From NCBI GenBank assembly GCA_014804485.1, contig JAAUZT010000007.1:66928-130927 (forward strand): a stretch of DNA of 64,000 nt. Direction: 5' to 3'. A model generated the notes under the pieces. That model had not been told where the DNA came from and searched no databases. It saw nothing but the letters and a program-made list of their open reading frames with translations. Position numbers and translations under genes: made by a program. This stretch comes from Lachnospiraceae bacterium. Lineage in GTDB: Bacteria > Bacillota > Clostridia > Lachnospirales > Lachnospiraceae. Positions 24,213 through 33,308 of the stretch are shown here, piece by piece. Numbering within the stretch: the first letter of the stretch is position 1; the number at the start of each line of letters is the position of its first letter.

Positions 24213-25259
24213 ATGTCACAAAATACATCGTCAAATAAACTGCCCGACACTCCGAAAGAATTATTACATCTTGCCGCCGGACCTTTCCTGTTTATCGTAC
24301 TGCTGATTATGGTATGCGCGTTCCTTACCCATCTTCTGATCGGCTCGGAAACACTGGAGGAATACGCCAAAGCCAATCCGGAGATCGCATACGGTACTGC
24401 ATCGGAAGATCAAGCAATCGGCAGTGCCGAAGCTGACACAGAAAAAGCGGAACCCGGAAGCACTGATTCCGGACCCTCTATCACGGACGCTGAAGCCCCT
24501 ACTAATGCACTAAATGGCTCAAGCATCGAAACTTCAGACGAGCCTACCGCATACAATACTCCTAAAGACACGATCCCTGACGGAAACGAAAGCACTGCTT
24601 CGGATTCCGCAGCAGACCGTAAGGAGCCGGACAATATGGCAGCTAATACGGAGCGAACTACTTATCAGACAGGGTTCTATTATGAACCTCTGAGTGACAG
24701 TATCAAGGATAAGATAACGGGAATCTCCTATCCCGAAAGCGGCTGTACCATAGCTTATGAGGACCTAAATTATGTAGGGCTGCTCTACATTGATTTTAAC
24801 GGCGAAGAGCAAATCGGTGAATTGATTTGTAATAAAGCGATTGCACAGGATATGGTGGAAATATTCTACGAACTGTATCAGAACGACTATCAGATCGAGC
24901 GAATCCGTCTCATAGATGAATATGACGGCGATGACACGCTCTCCATGATGGACAATAATACTTCCTGTTTTAACTACCGGGTGGTAGACGGCACTACGAA
25001 TCTGTCAAAACATGCACTCGGATGCGCCATCGACATTAACCCGTTCTACAACCCCTACGTCGTATTTAATAAGGATGGCACCGGAGAAACCTATATTTCC
25101 CCAAAGGGCAGCGAAGTGTACACGGATCGATCCCTTGATTTTCCTTATAAAATTGATGAAAACGACTTGTGCTACAAGTTGTTCACGGAACATGGATTCA
25201 CATGGGGTGGTAATTGGAACTCCTGTAAGGACTACCAACATTTCCAGATCGTACTGTAA
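24213..25259 (+). CDS. Membrane-anchored M15-family peptidase (VanY-like)
   Basis: Probable zinc D,D- or L,D-carboxypeptidase on peptidoglycan. The 348 residues comprise a short cytoplasmic start, one membrane helix (about 25-45, FLFIVLLIMVCAFLTHLL), an acidic Ser/Thr/Glu-rich stalk of about 110 residues, and a C-terminal M15 domain with the zinc motif SKHALGCAIDIN and the last ligand in DYQHFQIV. The ATG at 24213 has AAGGAG 9 nt upstream; an in-frame ATG at 24204 is only 2 nt from it. It is on the plus strand, divergent from ecfA1, and is one of three accessory genes interrupting the ribosomal superoperon. Confidence 0.85.
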   Translation: MSQNTSSNKLPDTPKELLHLAAGPFLFIVLLIMVCAFLTHLLIGSETLEEYAKANPEIAYGTASEDQAIGSAEADTEKAEPGSTDSGPSITDAEAPTNALNGSSIETSDEPTAYNTPKDTIPDGNESTASDSAADRKEPDNMAANTERTTYQTGFYYEPLSDSIKDKITGISYPESGCTIAYEDLNYVGLLYIDFNGEEQIGELICNKAIAQDMVEIFYELYQNDYQIERIRLIDEYDGDDTLSMMDNNTSCFNYRVVDGTTNLSKHALGCAIDINPFYNPYVVFNKDGTGETYISPKGSEVYTDRSLDFPYKIDENDLCYKLFTEHGFTWGGNWNSCKDYQHFQIVL

Positions 25260-25260
25260 C

Positions 25261-25315
25261 AAATTGAGCAAAGCTCAATTGCGAGATTTGTTCGCTTACG
25301 CTTCACAAACTCGGA
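25261..25315. repeat. Family C palindromic element, copy 1
   Basis: A perfect hairpin ATTGAGC/GCTCAAT is followed by CGAGATTTG...CAAACTCG. A related arrangement (TTGAGC, GTTGCGAGAT, GCAAACTCG) is at 27331-27405. It lies between the M15 stop and the bidirectional terminator. Confidence 0.55.
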
Positions 25316-25339
25316 ATATGTATCCTTCAAGGAATAAAA

Positions 25340-25372
25340 AATCCCCCGGGGAAGTATATTTCCCGGGGGTTT
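25340..25372. terminator. Bidirectional terminator between the M15 and chemoreceptor genes
   Basis: A GC-rich stem of CCCCCGGG with its complement and an AT-rich loop is flanked by A runs on the left and TTTATTATT on the right; on the minus strand the hairpin is followed by TTTTTTATT, so it serves best as terminator of the chemoreceptor gene and also fits the convergent M15 gene. Confidence 0.85.
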
Positions 25373-25418
25373 ATTATTCCTGATATTTTTTAAGACTGAC
25401 CGCTTCCAGTCATATGTC

Positions 25419-27119
25419 TTACATCTCAAACATTGACATGCTGTCATCCATTCTGTTGGAAATGCCCTTAAGTTCTGCAGCATTGCCGGCAATCTCTGTA
25501 ATAATACCGCTGATCTCTGTAACAGATGCCGATGTCTCCTGTGTACTTGCTGCATTCTCCTGTGCAATCGCTGACAGGTTCTGTACCGTATCTACTACGC
25601 CGCTTCGTACATCATTGACTTTATTCGTCTTCTCTGTCACATCGCCGATCATAATCAATGACTCGTCTACATCACTCAGAAGCTGTGTTACCTGCGTGCC
25701 TGTGTTAGTAACATTCTCATTCTGCTGCTCCATAATTTCTTTTACTTCATTCATGGTAGCAACTGCCTTATCCGAATCCTCAATCAGGGAAAGGATAATT
25801 CCCTCAATCTGTCTTGCAGACTCATTAGACTGCTCAGCCAGTTTCTGAATCTGTCCAGCAACAACTGCAAATCCTCTACCCTGTTCACCTGCACGTGCTG
25901 CCTCAATAGACGCATTCAGTGAAAGGAGATTGGTCTCTTCCGCAATATTGGTAATCAGAGCGGTTGCCTCTTTAATCTTCTGAGCCGACTCATTCGTTAC
26001 ATTGGTCTGCTCATAAATGATATTGATAGCTGCACTGGTCTTCTCATTGGTACTCTGCAATTCACGAAGCGCTCCAATAGCAACCTCACCGCGTTCTTTG
26101 ATCGAATTAGCTCTCTCATTCAGATTTGCCAGTTCACTTGCAGTCTCCTCGATCATATTACCCATCAGAATAATAGACTCTGTAGCATCCTGTGTCTCCT
26201 CAGCCTGGCTTCCTGCACCGATCGCAATCTCGTTAACAGCCTTCTCCATCTGTTCTACATGCTCTGTGGTAACATCGGTCTTCTCACGAAGTTTATCGGA
26301 TGCATCCAACAAGATGGCACTATCCTCCTTGATCGTAGCGATGATACCCGAAAGATTCTCTTTCATCTTATCGATTGCCCGACAGATATCGCCGATCTCA
26401 TCTTTCTCCTCCAAAACCTTATCTTCTATATGAATATTCAGCTTTCCTTCCGAGAGCTGTGACAAAGCCGTCACACCACCCGCCAGATGCTTAACCATCT
26501 TATTAACTGTGAAGAAAATAAGAATCGCACAGATAACACCGACAATGACAACAAGCGCTACGATCAATACGATAATTCTTCTGATCTGTGCCTTTGCTTC
26601 CGCCTGCGGCATTCCCGCAAATACCATACCGATTACTTCATTTGTCCCGAAATCAAATAACGGTACGTAATATCCGAAATAGTCTGCATCATTCACAACA
26701 GCATCTGTGGCAAAGAATTCTTCACCTTTACCCAATACAGTCTCGATCGCTCTGGGGCCTGCCTGTGTACCGATAATACGTTGTCCGTTATCATCAATTA
26801 TAGAAGACATATATCTTGTGTCACCGAAAAAGATCGTAACGTCAATATCTGTACCTTCCTTAATTTCATCTACCAGATCCGGTGTCTGGGAAATGTTGAG
26901 ATCACCTTTAACCAGTTCATTATTCTCATTCAGTCTATATGGCTCATTATTCATTTTCCTTAAAGTGGTTCGTACAGCTATCGCCGTCGCCTGCAAACCT
27001 TCCTCCGTGTTCTCTGTCAACACGTTCGTGATCTGCTTGTCACCGAAAACAATAATCACAATACCAAGAAGTAACAACGGTAAAATTGCAATCATAAGAA
27101 TCTTCTGCTTCAACCTCAT
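25419..27119 (-). CDS. Methyl-accepting chemotaxis protein with extracellular Cache-like sensor
   Basis: A transmembrane chemoreceptor. The 566 residues have a membrane helix near residues 6-28, an extracellular sensor of about 150 residues resembling a single Cache domain ([31 protein letters not shown]), a second membrane helix (about 183-208), a HAMP linker, and a long cytoplasmic coiled coil with the signalling tip [20 protein letters not shown] and [15 protein letters not shown]. The ATG at 27119 has GGAGG 9 nt upstream. No motility or chemotaxis genes lie nearby. It interrupts the usual rplQ-ecfA1 adjacency. Ligand unknown. Confidence 0.93.
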   Translation of the reverse strand: MRLKQKILMIAILPLLLLGIVIIVFGDKQITNVLTENTEEGLQATAIAVRTTLRKMNNEPYRLNENNELVKGDLNISQTPDLVDEIKEGTDIDVTIFFGDTRYMSSIIDDNGQRIIGTQAGPRAIETVLGKGEEFFATDAVVNDADYFGYYVPLFDFGTNEVIGMVFAGMPQAEAKAQIRRIIVLIVALVVIVGVICAILIFFTVNKMVKHLAGGVTALSQLSEGKLNIHIEDKVLEEKDEIGDICRAIDKMKENLSGIIATIKEDSAILLDASDKLREKTDVTTEHVEQMEKAVNEIAIGAGSQAEETQDATESIILMGNMIEETASELANLNERANSIKERGEVAIGALRELQSTNEKTSAAINIIYEQTNVTNESAQKIKEATALITNIAEETNLLSLNASIEAARAGEQGRGFAVVAGQIQKLAEQSNESARQIEGIILSLIEDSDKAVATMNEVKEIMEQQNENVTNTGTQVTQLLSDVDESLIMIGDVTEKTNKVNDVRSGVVDTVQNLSAIAQENAASTQETSASVTEISGIITEIAGNAAELKGISNRMDDSMSMFEM

Positions 27120-27330
27120 CGTAATGTTCCTCCAATACACTATATTTTTACGTACAGCACTATTATAACATATTTGTAAATAAATTCTACAAGAAAATTA
27201 TAATTTTTGTATTTTTTGCGTTTTTTCACTAAATTCTACCAATTAGAGCGATTTACATATATAATTATATCTTTTTTTCAAAAATATGTCAGTAAGTCCT
27301 TTTTCCTCACACAATATGTTTCCTGTAAAA

Positions 27331-27405
27331 AATTGAGCTTCGCGGAGTTGCGAGATATTGCTTATGAGATGCTGCGCATCTCCGCAAACTCGTGCATGAA
27401 CGGGC
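27331..27405. repeat. Family C palindromic element, copy 2
   Basis: TTGAGC, TTGCGAGATATTGC, a perfect inner hairpin GAGATGC/GCATCTC and GCAAACTCG follow in the same order as at 25261-25315. It lies in the 348-nt gap 27120-27467 between the chemoreceptor and rplQ; the rest of that gap holds AT-rich sequence with a TATAAT-like -10 for the chemoreceptor near 27162 and the rplQ terminator, and no gene. Confidence 0.5.
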
Positions 27406-27422
27406 AATTTTCTATACAAAAC

Positions 27423-27451
27423 AATACCCTGCACAGATGTGCAGGGTATTT
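27423..27451 (-). terminator. Intrinsic terminator after rplQ
   Basis: A perfect 13-bp inverted repeat AATACCCTGCACA/TGTGCAGGGTATT with a 2-nt centre, followed on the minus strand by GTTTTG. It lies 17 nt after the rplQ stop and marks the end of the S10-spc-alpha transcript. Confidence 0.85.
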
Positions 27452-27467
27452 GGTCATATCATATATA

Positions 27468-28004
27468 TTACACAAGCTCAAGAACTACTTCCATCGCCGC
27501 ATCTCCCTTACGGGGACCGATCTTGATGATTCTTGTGTATCCGCCGTTACGGCTCGCATACTTAGCGCCGTATTCATCGAAAAGCTTTGCAACCAGATCA
27601 ACTTCCTTGGTGCCTTTCTTTCTGCCTGCAGGTGTGGAAGGCACTTCCTTTACGGGATATAACACCTTTAACATCTGTCTTCTGGCATGCAGTCTTGAAG
27701 GCATATCTTTCTTAATCTCCTTCTCAACCGTATCGAAAACGGTAACTTTCTTGCCGTCCACTACTTCCTTAACTCTCTTGCCGTCCTTATCCTTACGGGG
27801 TACCTTCGCCGTAACCTTAACGGTCTCGAAATTGTCCTTTTCCTTTACGGCTAAAGCAATCAGACCTTCCGCAATCTTACGCACTTCCTTCGCTCTTGCC
27901 TCAGTCGTAATGATCTTGCCGTTGTACAGCAGAGCCGTTACCTGACTTCTCAGTAATGCTTTTCTCTGATCAGACGTTCTGCCGAGTTTTCTGTATTTTG
28001 CCAT
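27468..28004 (-). CDS. rplQ: 50S ribosomal protein L17 (bL17)
   Basis: L17 lies near the exit of the 50S tunnel. The 178-residue protein has the conserved start MAKYRKLGRTSDQRKALLRS, LITTEARAKEVR-like and GGYTRIIKIGPRKGDAA. It is about 50 residues longer than the Bacillus form because of a lysine-rich insert at about residues 55-115, a feature of this bacterial group. AAAGGA precedes the ATG at 28004; the open frame extends 12 codons upstream without support. It is the last gene of the alpha cluster. Confidence 0.97.
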   Translation of the reverse strand: MAKYRKLGRTSDQRKALLRSQVTALLYNGKIITTEARAKEVRKIAEGLIALAVKEKDNFETVKVTAKVPRKDKDGKRVKEVVDGKKVTVFDTVEKEIKKDMPSRLHARRQMLKVLYPVKEVPSTPAGRKKGTKEVDLVAKLFDEYGAKYASRNGGYTRIIKIGPRKGDAAMEVVLELV

Positions 28005-28160
28005 AATAAATTCCTTTCTCACTGGGGAGTTCTCTCCCACAACATGGTGTACATCCGGCCACGCGCTTCGGACTTACTTACCGAATGTGTTAGCAGTTCC
28101 ATTCATGAGCAGGCGCACGGGTGCTCTTCGGGCTTATCCTGCACGCCATTCATATATAGA

Positions 28161-29120
28161 TCAGGCCTCGTCGCTTGGATTCAGCTGTAAGCCTAATTCT
28201 TTTAATTTTGCCAATACTTCCTCCAGAGACTTGCGTCCTAAATTGCGGACTTTCATCATATCCTCGGAAGTCTTGTTGGTCAGTTCCTCCACGGTATTGA
28301 TGCCGGCTCTCTTTAAGCAGTTGTAAGAGCGTACAGACAGCTCGAGCTCGTCTATGCTCATCTCCAATACTTTCTCTTTCTCATCGTCTTCCTTCTCTAC
28401 CATAACCTCTGCGGTCTTGGCATTCTCGGACAGATCAATGAAAAGGCTTAAATGCTCGCTCAGTACCTTAGCAGCCAGACTGACTGCCTCGTCGGGAACC
28501 AACGTCCCGTTCGTGTATACGTCCAGTGTCAGCTTATCGAAATCGGTAATCTGACCTACACGGGTGTTCTCTACGGTCACATTGACTCTCTCAACAGGTG
28601 TATAAATAGAATCTATCGCGATCACACCGATCGGAAGATCTTCAACCTTATTGCGGTCAGAGCTTACATATCCTCTGCCCCTTGTGATCGTCAATTCCAT
28701 GTACAGTTTTGTATCTTTGCCGCTTAATGTGGCAATCACCTGATCAGGATTTAAAATCTCGATATCCTGATCCACCTGAATATCGGACGCTCTGACAATG
28801 CCCTCGCCCTCGTATTCAATGTATGCGGTCTTAGGTTCATTGGTATCGCTGCTATTCTTGATCGCAAGGCTCTTGATGTTCATAATAATCTCCGTAACAT
28901 CTTCCTTTACGCCGGAAATAGAGCTGAATTCATGTAAAACACCTTCGATTTTAACCTGGCTGACTGCTGCGCCCGGCAAAGAAGAAAGCATAATTCTTCT
29001 AAGAGAATTACCAAGGGTAATACCGTAACCTCTCTCCAAAGGCTCTACAACAAATCTACCATACTTCTTATCTTCTGAGATTTCTGCAACCTCAATATTA
29101 GGTCTCTCAAAATCAAACAC
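28161..29120 (-). CDS. rpoA: DNA-directed RNA polymerase subunit alpha
   Basis: Alpha dimerises to start RNA polymerase assembly and its C-terminal domain contacts UP elements and activators. The 319 residues give an N-terminal domain ([25 protein letters not shown], conserved), a flexible acidic linker near 230-245 and the C-terminal domain ending in [15 protein letters not shown]. The GTG at 29120 is the start: GGAGGG lies 7 nt upstream, inside what would be coding if the ATG at 29144 were used. It is 42 nt after rpsD. Confidence 0.97.
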   Translation of the reverse strand: MFDFERPNIEVAEISEDKKYGRFVVEPLERGYGITLGNSLRRIMLSSLPGAAVSQVKIEGVLHEFSSISGVKEDVTEIIMNIKSLAIKNSSDTNEPKTAYIEYEGEGIVRASDIQVDQDIEILNPDQVIATLSGKDTKLYMELTITRGRGYVSSDRNKVEDLPIGVIAIDSIYTPVERVNVTVENTRVGQITDFDKLTLDVYTNGTLVPDEAVSLAAKVLSEHLSLFIDLSENAKTAEVMVEKEDDEKEKVLEMSIDELELSVRSYNCLKRAGINTVEELTNKTSEDMMKVRNLGRKSLEEVLAKLKELGLQLNPSDEA

Positions 29121-29162
29121 GCAAATACCCTCCTTTGCGAACATGTTGGAAAACCACTGCTA

Positions 29163-29756
29163 TTATTTAGAGTACAACTCGACGATAAGCATCTCGTTGA
29201 CCGGAACGTCGATCATCTCTCTTGTGGGAAGATATTTCACGGTTCCCTTCAATGCTTCCTGATCTACCTCTAACCACTCCGGAACAAGTCTTCCTGCCGT
29301 CACTTCGAGGATATCTTTATATCTCTGCAGAGATCTGGATTTCTCTCTTATTTCGATCACATCGCCTGCTTTAACCAGATAAGACGGAATATGCACCGGC
29401 TTGCCGTTTACGAGAAAATGCTTATGACCTACGACCTGTCTGGCCTCTCTTCTTGTTCTTGCAAAGCCCATCCTGAACACGATACTGTCCAGTCTGCTCT
29501 CCAGCATGACCATAAGGTTCTCACCGGTCATACCTTTCATTCTCTCTGCCTTTTCATAATAGTTTCTGAAAGGCTTCTCCAATACACCATAGATAAATTT
29601 AGCTTTCTGCTTCTCTCTGAGCTGAAGACCATACTCGCTGATCTTCTTGCCGGCTCTCGCCGATGTTCTGTTGGATTTCTTATCGTATCCTAAATAAGTA
29701 GGATCTAAATCAAGTGATCTGCATCTTTTCAATACAGGGACTCTGTTTACTGCCAT
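29163..29756 (-). CDS. rpsD: 30S ribosomal protein S4 (uS4)
   Basis: A primary 16S rRNA-binding protein and, in many bacteria, the regulator of its own operon. The 197 residues include the N-terminal domain and an S4 domain (about 88-150, [21 protein letters not shown]). It is the zinc-free type: only one cysteine remains (CRSLDLDP). A family A element lies in the 164-nt spacer upstream, between rpsK and rpsD. Confidence 0.97.
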   Translation of the reverse strand: MAVNRVPVLKRCRSLDLDPTYLGYDKKSNRTSARAGKKISEYGLQLREKQKAKFIYGVLEKPFRNYYEKAERMKGMTGENLMVMLESRLDSIVFRMGFARTRREARQVVGHKHFLVNGKPVHIPSYLVKAGDVIEIREKSRSLQRYKDILEVTAGRLVPEWLEVDQEALKGTVKYLPTREMIDVPVNEMLIVELYSK

Positions 29757-29828
29757 ATCTTTTGGCTCCTCTCATTATAATTTTGTTTACAACGCCGCAC
29801 TCGGCGCCTTCATCCAATGCTTTCATGT

Positions 29829-29915
29829 GGGAAGAATTGCGGTTTTTGCAATTCTTCAGGACGAAACATAGATTTTCTTAGGCTGCGTCCTTTGCTGCCT
29901 TAGGAAATCTTTTCG
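29829..29915. repeat. Family A two-hairpin element, rpsK-rpsD spacer
   Basis: Starts 5 nt after the rpsK stop in mRNA sense. Hairpin one is GATTTCCTAAGGC with its complement, hairpin two GAAGAATTGC/GCAATTCTTC; the second stem is one pair different from the other copies but still fully paired. Confidence 0.85.
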
Positions 29916-29920
29916 TTCTA

Positions 29921-30316
29921 TTATACGCGGCGACGCTTAGGCGGACGACATCCGTTATGAGGCACGGGCGTCACGTCACGGATACTTGTCACTTCCAGAC
30001 CGCATGCCTGCAATGCACGGATTGCTGCCTCACGACCCGAACCCGGACCCTTAACCATAACATCTACTGTCTTTAAACCATGTACTAAAGCAGCCTTAGC
30101 CGCTGTCTCTGCAGCCATCTGTGCCGCATATGGAGTAGATTTCCTTGAACCTCTAAAACCAAGACCACCTGCACTTGCCCAGCTTAATGCGTTACCTTCT
30201 GTATCTGTTAAAGTAACGATCGTATTGTTAAAAGAAGACTGGATATGTGCCTGTCCACGTTCAACGTTTTTCTTTACACGCTTTTTTGTCACTTTTTTTG
30301 TAACTTTTTTAGCCAT
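29921..30316 (-). CDS. rpsK: 30S ribosomal protein S11 (uS11)
   Basis: S11 forms part of the 30S platform near the E site. The 131 residues include [35 protein letters not shown] and the C-terminal [23 protein letters not shown]-type tail. The N-terminus has a lysine-rich repeat (VTKKVTKK). Its ribosome-binding site (TAGGTTAG) is weak. It is 80 nt after rpsM. Confidence 0.97.
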   Translation of the reverse strand: MAKKVTKKVTKKRVKKNVERGQAHIQSSFNNTIVTLTDTEGNALSWASAGGLGFRGSRKSTPYAAQMAAETAAKAALVHGLKTVDVMVKGPGSGREAAIRALQACGLEVTSIRDVTPVPHNGCRPPKRRRV

Positions 30317-30396
30317 AATAAACTAACCTACTTTCTCCTAATCTGCTAACTTCAATTACTACACAACTTTTCAGAATCCCCGATTCCGGGTTCATC

Positions 30397-30765
30397 TTAT
30401 TTCTTCTTATTTGCTACTGTTCTCTTCGGACCTTTTCTTGTTCTTGCGTTGGTCTTAGTCTTCTGACCACGAACCGGAAGTCCCTTCCTGTGGCGGATAC
30501 CTCTGTAACATCCGATCTCCTGAAGACGCTTGATGTTCAGTGCGATCTCTCTTCTCAGATCACCTTCCACCATGTAATCCTTGTCGATCACCTCGGCAAT
30601 TCTCTTTACCTCATCGTCAGTTAATTCTCTGACACGGGTATCAGGATTTACGTTTGCTGCCTCCAGAATCTTGTTGGAGCTTACTCTGCCAATACCGTAG
30701 ATATAAGTAAGTCCAATCTCCACACGTTTCTCTCTGGGTAAGTCAACACCTGCAATACGAGCCAT
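30397..30765 (-). CDS. rpsM: 30S ribosomal protein S13 (uS13)
   Basis: S13 is in the 30S head and bridges to the 50S subunit. The 122 residues have [19 protein letters not shown], the helix-two-turn-helix [14 protein letters not shown], and the basic tail [27 protein letters not shown] is 7 nt before the ATG. The spacer to rpmJ is unusually long (235 nt) and hairpin-rich. Confidence 0.97.
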   Translation of the reverse strand: MARIAGVDLPREKRVEIGLTYIYGIGRVSSNKILEAANVNPDTRVRELTDDEVKRIAEVIDKDYMVEGDLRREIALNIKRLQEIGCYRGIRHRKGLPVRGQKTKTNARTRKGPKRTVANKKK

Positions 30766-31000
30766 TTACGTTTCCTCCATTTTCTTTACGTTTCATACGA
30801 GATTGCGTCCGAGTTTACGAAGCAAATCCCGTAAGCGGGCTTTGCCCGCCTTACTAATTGATTGGGGTAGGTTCTACCCAACCGGATCAGGTATCCGATC
30901 TTTCCAAACATAATTGTTGGTATCAAAAAGTAATCTCCCATTAGGCTCCGGCATCTATATAAAATAGGCAAGAACCCCGTTAAACTAAATCATTCGGGGA
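30766..31000 (-). other. Hairpin-rich rpmJ-rpsM spacer
   Basis: The 235-nt spacer contains at least three inverted repeats: AAGCGGGC/GCCCGCCTT (30829-30851), GGGTAG/CTACCC (30864-30878) and CGGAT/ATCCG (30881-30896), plus CCCCG/CGGGG just after rpmJ. A 51-codon frame (30786-30941) with GGAG before its ATG exists but is built mostly from the palindromes and is not called. It may hold a leader RNA for the rpsM-rpsK-rpsD-rpoA-rplQ part. Confidence 0.45.
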
Positions 31001-31114
31001 TTAACCTTGTACCTGCTTATGTTTCGGATTCTCACAGATTACTCTGATCTTTCCTTTTCTTTTGATGATCTTGCATTTTTCGCAGATCGGTTTTACTGAT
31101 GACCTTACTTTCAT
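31001..31114 (-). CDS. rpmJ: 50S ribosomal protein L36 (bL36), zinc form
   Basis: The 37-residue protein is the smallest ribosomal protein, bound to 23S rRNA. It starts [15 protein letters not shown] and has the full zinc ribbon (two Cys in CEKC, a third Cys and a His near the C-terminus), so it is the zinc-binding type. GGAGGG lies 6 nt before the ATG at 31114; the longer upstream frame is not supported. It follows infA in the usual order. Confidence 0.97.
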   Translation of the reverse strand: MKVRSSVKPICEKCKIIKRKGKIRVICENPKHKQVQG

Positions 31115-31187
31115 CTCAAACCCTCCTTTCAAAAAAGACCGTTTTACATTATACCACCATACCCAATCTTTGGCAAGGTCTTTTTTC

Positions 31188-31406
31188 TTATTTATCACGC
31201 CAGATAATTCTGCCTTTGGATAAGTCATAAGGTGACAGCTCCAGTGTTACTTTGTCACCGGGCAGAATACGGATAAAATTCTGGCGGAGTTTACCGCTTA
31301 TGTGCGCTAACACCACATGCCCGTTCTCCAGTTCAACCTGAAACATGGTGTTCGGCAGCTTCTCAATGACTGTTCCCTCAATTTCGATTACATCAGCTTT
31401 TGACAT
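31188..31406 (-). CDS. infA: Translation initiation factor IF-1
   Basis: IF-1 occupies the 30S A site during initiation. The 72 residues form a single S1/OB fold with [43 protein letters not shown] and the end [11 protein letters not shown], all conserved. AGGAGG precedes the ATG. Its start overlaps the end of the KOW-domain gene by 14 nt. Confidence 0.97.
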   Translation of the reverse strand: MSKADVIEIEGTVIEKLPNTMFQVELENGHVVLAHISGKLRQNFIRILPGDKVTLELSPYDLSKGRIIWRDK

Positions 31407-31647
31407 TTGCTTCCTCCTGATATTGTTTGATCACTCTCTTGATTTCCAAATCCTTATAACCGTCCGCCGGTCTTATCATCTGTTTCTTCTTAATAATCTG
31501 AATATGTTTCCTGTTTTTCTTCTTCGGTCTGTCCACGGTTCTGCTTCGGCCGTCGGCTAAATATACATATTCGTCGTCTTCATCTATTATGACATATACG
31601 GTTTTCTGATCGTGCCCCGCCTTAGAGCTTGCCAGCATTCCTATCAT
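31393..31647 (-). CDS. KOW-domain RNA-binding protein (L14e-like)
   Basis: An 84-residue protein with an N-terminal KOW/SH3-like barrel ([38 protein letters not shown]) resembling eukaryotic and archaeal L14e/L27e. In clostridia this gene is regularly found between map and infA, as here, which suggests a ribosome-related role, but its function is not established. GGAG is 6 nt before the ATG at 31647. Confidence 0.85.
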   Translation of the reverse strand: MIGMLASSKAGHDQKTVYVIIDEDDEYVYLADGRSRTVDRPKKKNRKHIQIIKKKQMIRPADGYKDLEIKRVIKQYQEEANVKS

Positions 31648-31725
31648 ATTCTACTCCATTTCTGCACATCACCCTGGTTAAATAAGCGGCGCACAGACAC
31701 AAATCCTTCTCATTTCCTGATTCCG

Positions 31726-32475
31726 TCACAGCGTCAGGATCTCCGGCTCACCTTCCGTAATCAACACCGTGTTTTCGTAATGTGCCGATAGGGAATGATC
31801 CGCCGAGACTACCGTCCAGCCGTCATCTTGCCACTCCACATCCTCCGTACCCATATTGATCATCGGTTCAATCGCCAGCGTCATGCCCGGACGCAGCTTC
31901 GGTCCTCTTCTCCTCAGTGCAAAGTTCGGGATCTGCGGCGGTTCATGCAGACTAGTACCTATGCCGTGTCCCACCAGATCTCTGACAATACCGTAACCGT
32001 ACGGTGTGACATATGCAGCAATGGCATTGGAAATGTCATGGAGATGATTGCCCGCCTTCGCCATCTTGATCCCTTCAAAGAAACTCTGTCTGGTCACGTC
32101 AATCAATTTCTGCGCCTCGGCGCTGATTTGCCCCACCGCATGAGTTCTGGCCGCATCGGAATGATACCCCCGATAAATCAGTCCCGTATCCAGACTGACG
32201 ATATCGCCTTCCTGAATGATATGATCTTCTCTCGGAATACCATGCACCACTTCCTCATTCACAGAGACACACACGGAAGCCGGATACCCCTGATAGTGCA
32301 GGAAATTCGGTGTACACCCGTAACCGCGGATGAGCTCCTCACACACTCTGTCAATTTCCTTCGTGGATATCCCCGGCCTGATTACCTTCGCCAGTTCATT
32401 ATGAACCAAACCAAGCAACCTGCACGATTCCCGCATCAATTCAATTTCTCCGGGCGATTTAATCGTTATTGCCAT
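31726..32475 (-). CDS. map: Methionine aminopeptidase, type I
   Basis: Removes the initiator methionine from nascent proteins. The 249-residue protein is the short type Ia form without a zinc-finger extension. Metal and substrate residues are visible: HGIPRED, SLDTGLIYRGYHSDAA, GHGIGTSLHEPP and AIEPMINMG, with the last Glu in HYENTVLIT. GGAG is 8 nt before the ATG. It follows adk by 52 nt. Confidence 0.96.
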   Translation of the reverse strand: MAITIKSPGEIELMRESCRLLGLVHNELAKVIRPGISTKEIDRVCEELIRGYGCTPNFLHYQGYPASVCVSVNEEVVHGIPREDHIIQEGDIVSLDTGLIYRGYHSDAARTHAVGQISAEAQKLIDVTRQSFFEGIKMAKAGNHLHDISNAIAAYVTPYGYGIVRDLVGHGIGTSLHEPPQIPNFALRRRGPKLRPGMTLAIEPMINMGTEDVEWQDDGWTVVSADHSLSAHYENTVLITEGEPEILTL

Positions 32476-32527
32476 CCTTTTTATCTCCTACAGCACTTCT
32501 CACACGTCAATTTCTCTTTTGCATGCT

Positions 32528-33169
32528 TTATGACAAGACTGTCACAATAGCTTCAAACACATCGTTCATATCCATCGTGCCATCCACCGTCTGTAATACG
32601 CCCTTCTTGCTGTAGAACTCAATTAACGGCTGCGTCTGCTCATGATATACATTCAGACGATTCTGCACCGTCTCCGGTCTATCATCATCACGCAGCACCA
32701 GCTCCTGTCCGCAGCTGTCACAGATTCCTTCCGTTTTAGGCGGTACATGCTCAATATGGTATGTGGCTCCGCATGAAAGGCATGCGCGCCTGCCGCCCAT
32801 TCTTCTTACAATATTTTCATCCGGCACATCCACATTAATTGCATAGTCGATCTTATCTCCCAGCTCACTAAGCGCCTTGTCCAGAACCTCCGCCTGCGGA
32901 ATGGTCCTCGGAAAACCGTCCAGCACATAGCCGTTCTTGCAATCTTCCTTCGCCACTCTGTCGAGCAGGATCTTGACCGTCAGATCATCCGGAACGAGCA
33001 ATCCCTGATCCATGTACTGTTTCGCTTCCATGCCAAGCTGTGTACCGTTCTTAATATTTGCCCTGAATATGTCACCCGTGGATACATGCGGAATTTCATA
33101 TTTCTCCGCAATCATTTTCGCCTGTGTTCCCTTACCTGCGCCGGGTGCACCCAACATAATTATCTTCAT
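32528..33169 (-). CDS. adk: Adenylate kinase, zinc-binding lid type
   Basis: Interconverts ATP plus AMP and two ADP. The 213 residues include the P-loop GAPGAGKGTQA (7-17), the AMP-binding STGDIFRANI and LDGFPRTIPQAE, and a lid domain with CLSCGATYH and CDSCG, a four-cysteine zinc site. The ATG at 33169 gives the usual MKIIMLGAPG; the frame runs 28 codons further upstream without support. The ribosome-binding site is weak. The spacer to secY (33170-33308) has two hairpins, CCTGCGG/CCGCAGG at 33196-33218 and TTGAAAAA/TTTTTCAA at 33232-33255. Confidence 0.95.
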   Translation of the reverse strand: MKIIMLGAPGAGKGTQAKMIAEKYEIPHVSTGDIFRANIKNGTQLGMEAKQYMDQGLLVPDDLTVKILLDRVAKEDCKNGYVLDGFPRTIPQAEVLDKALSELGDKIDYAINVDVPDENIVRRMGGRRACLSCGATYHIEHVPPKTEGICDSCGQELVLRDDDRPETVQNRLNVYHEQTQPLIEFYSKKGVLQTVDGTMDMNDVFEAIVTVLS

Positions 33170-33308
33170 AACTGATACCCACGCCTTTCTCATAACCTGC
33201 GGATTTATAGCCGCAGGGTACAAATTTGCGATTGAAAAAACTTTATTTTTCAATGAAACGTAAGGGACGCCTCGGTTGCCCTGCTCGTCCCCATCATTTC
33301 CATATAAA

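Noticed and set aside
30786-30941. 51-codon frame before rpsM with GGAG upstream
   Set aside because: The sequence consists largely of inverted repeats, the product resembles nothing known, and no independent support exists; noted under the spacer finding only.
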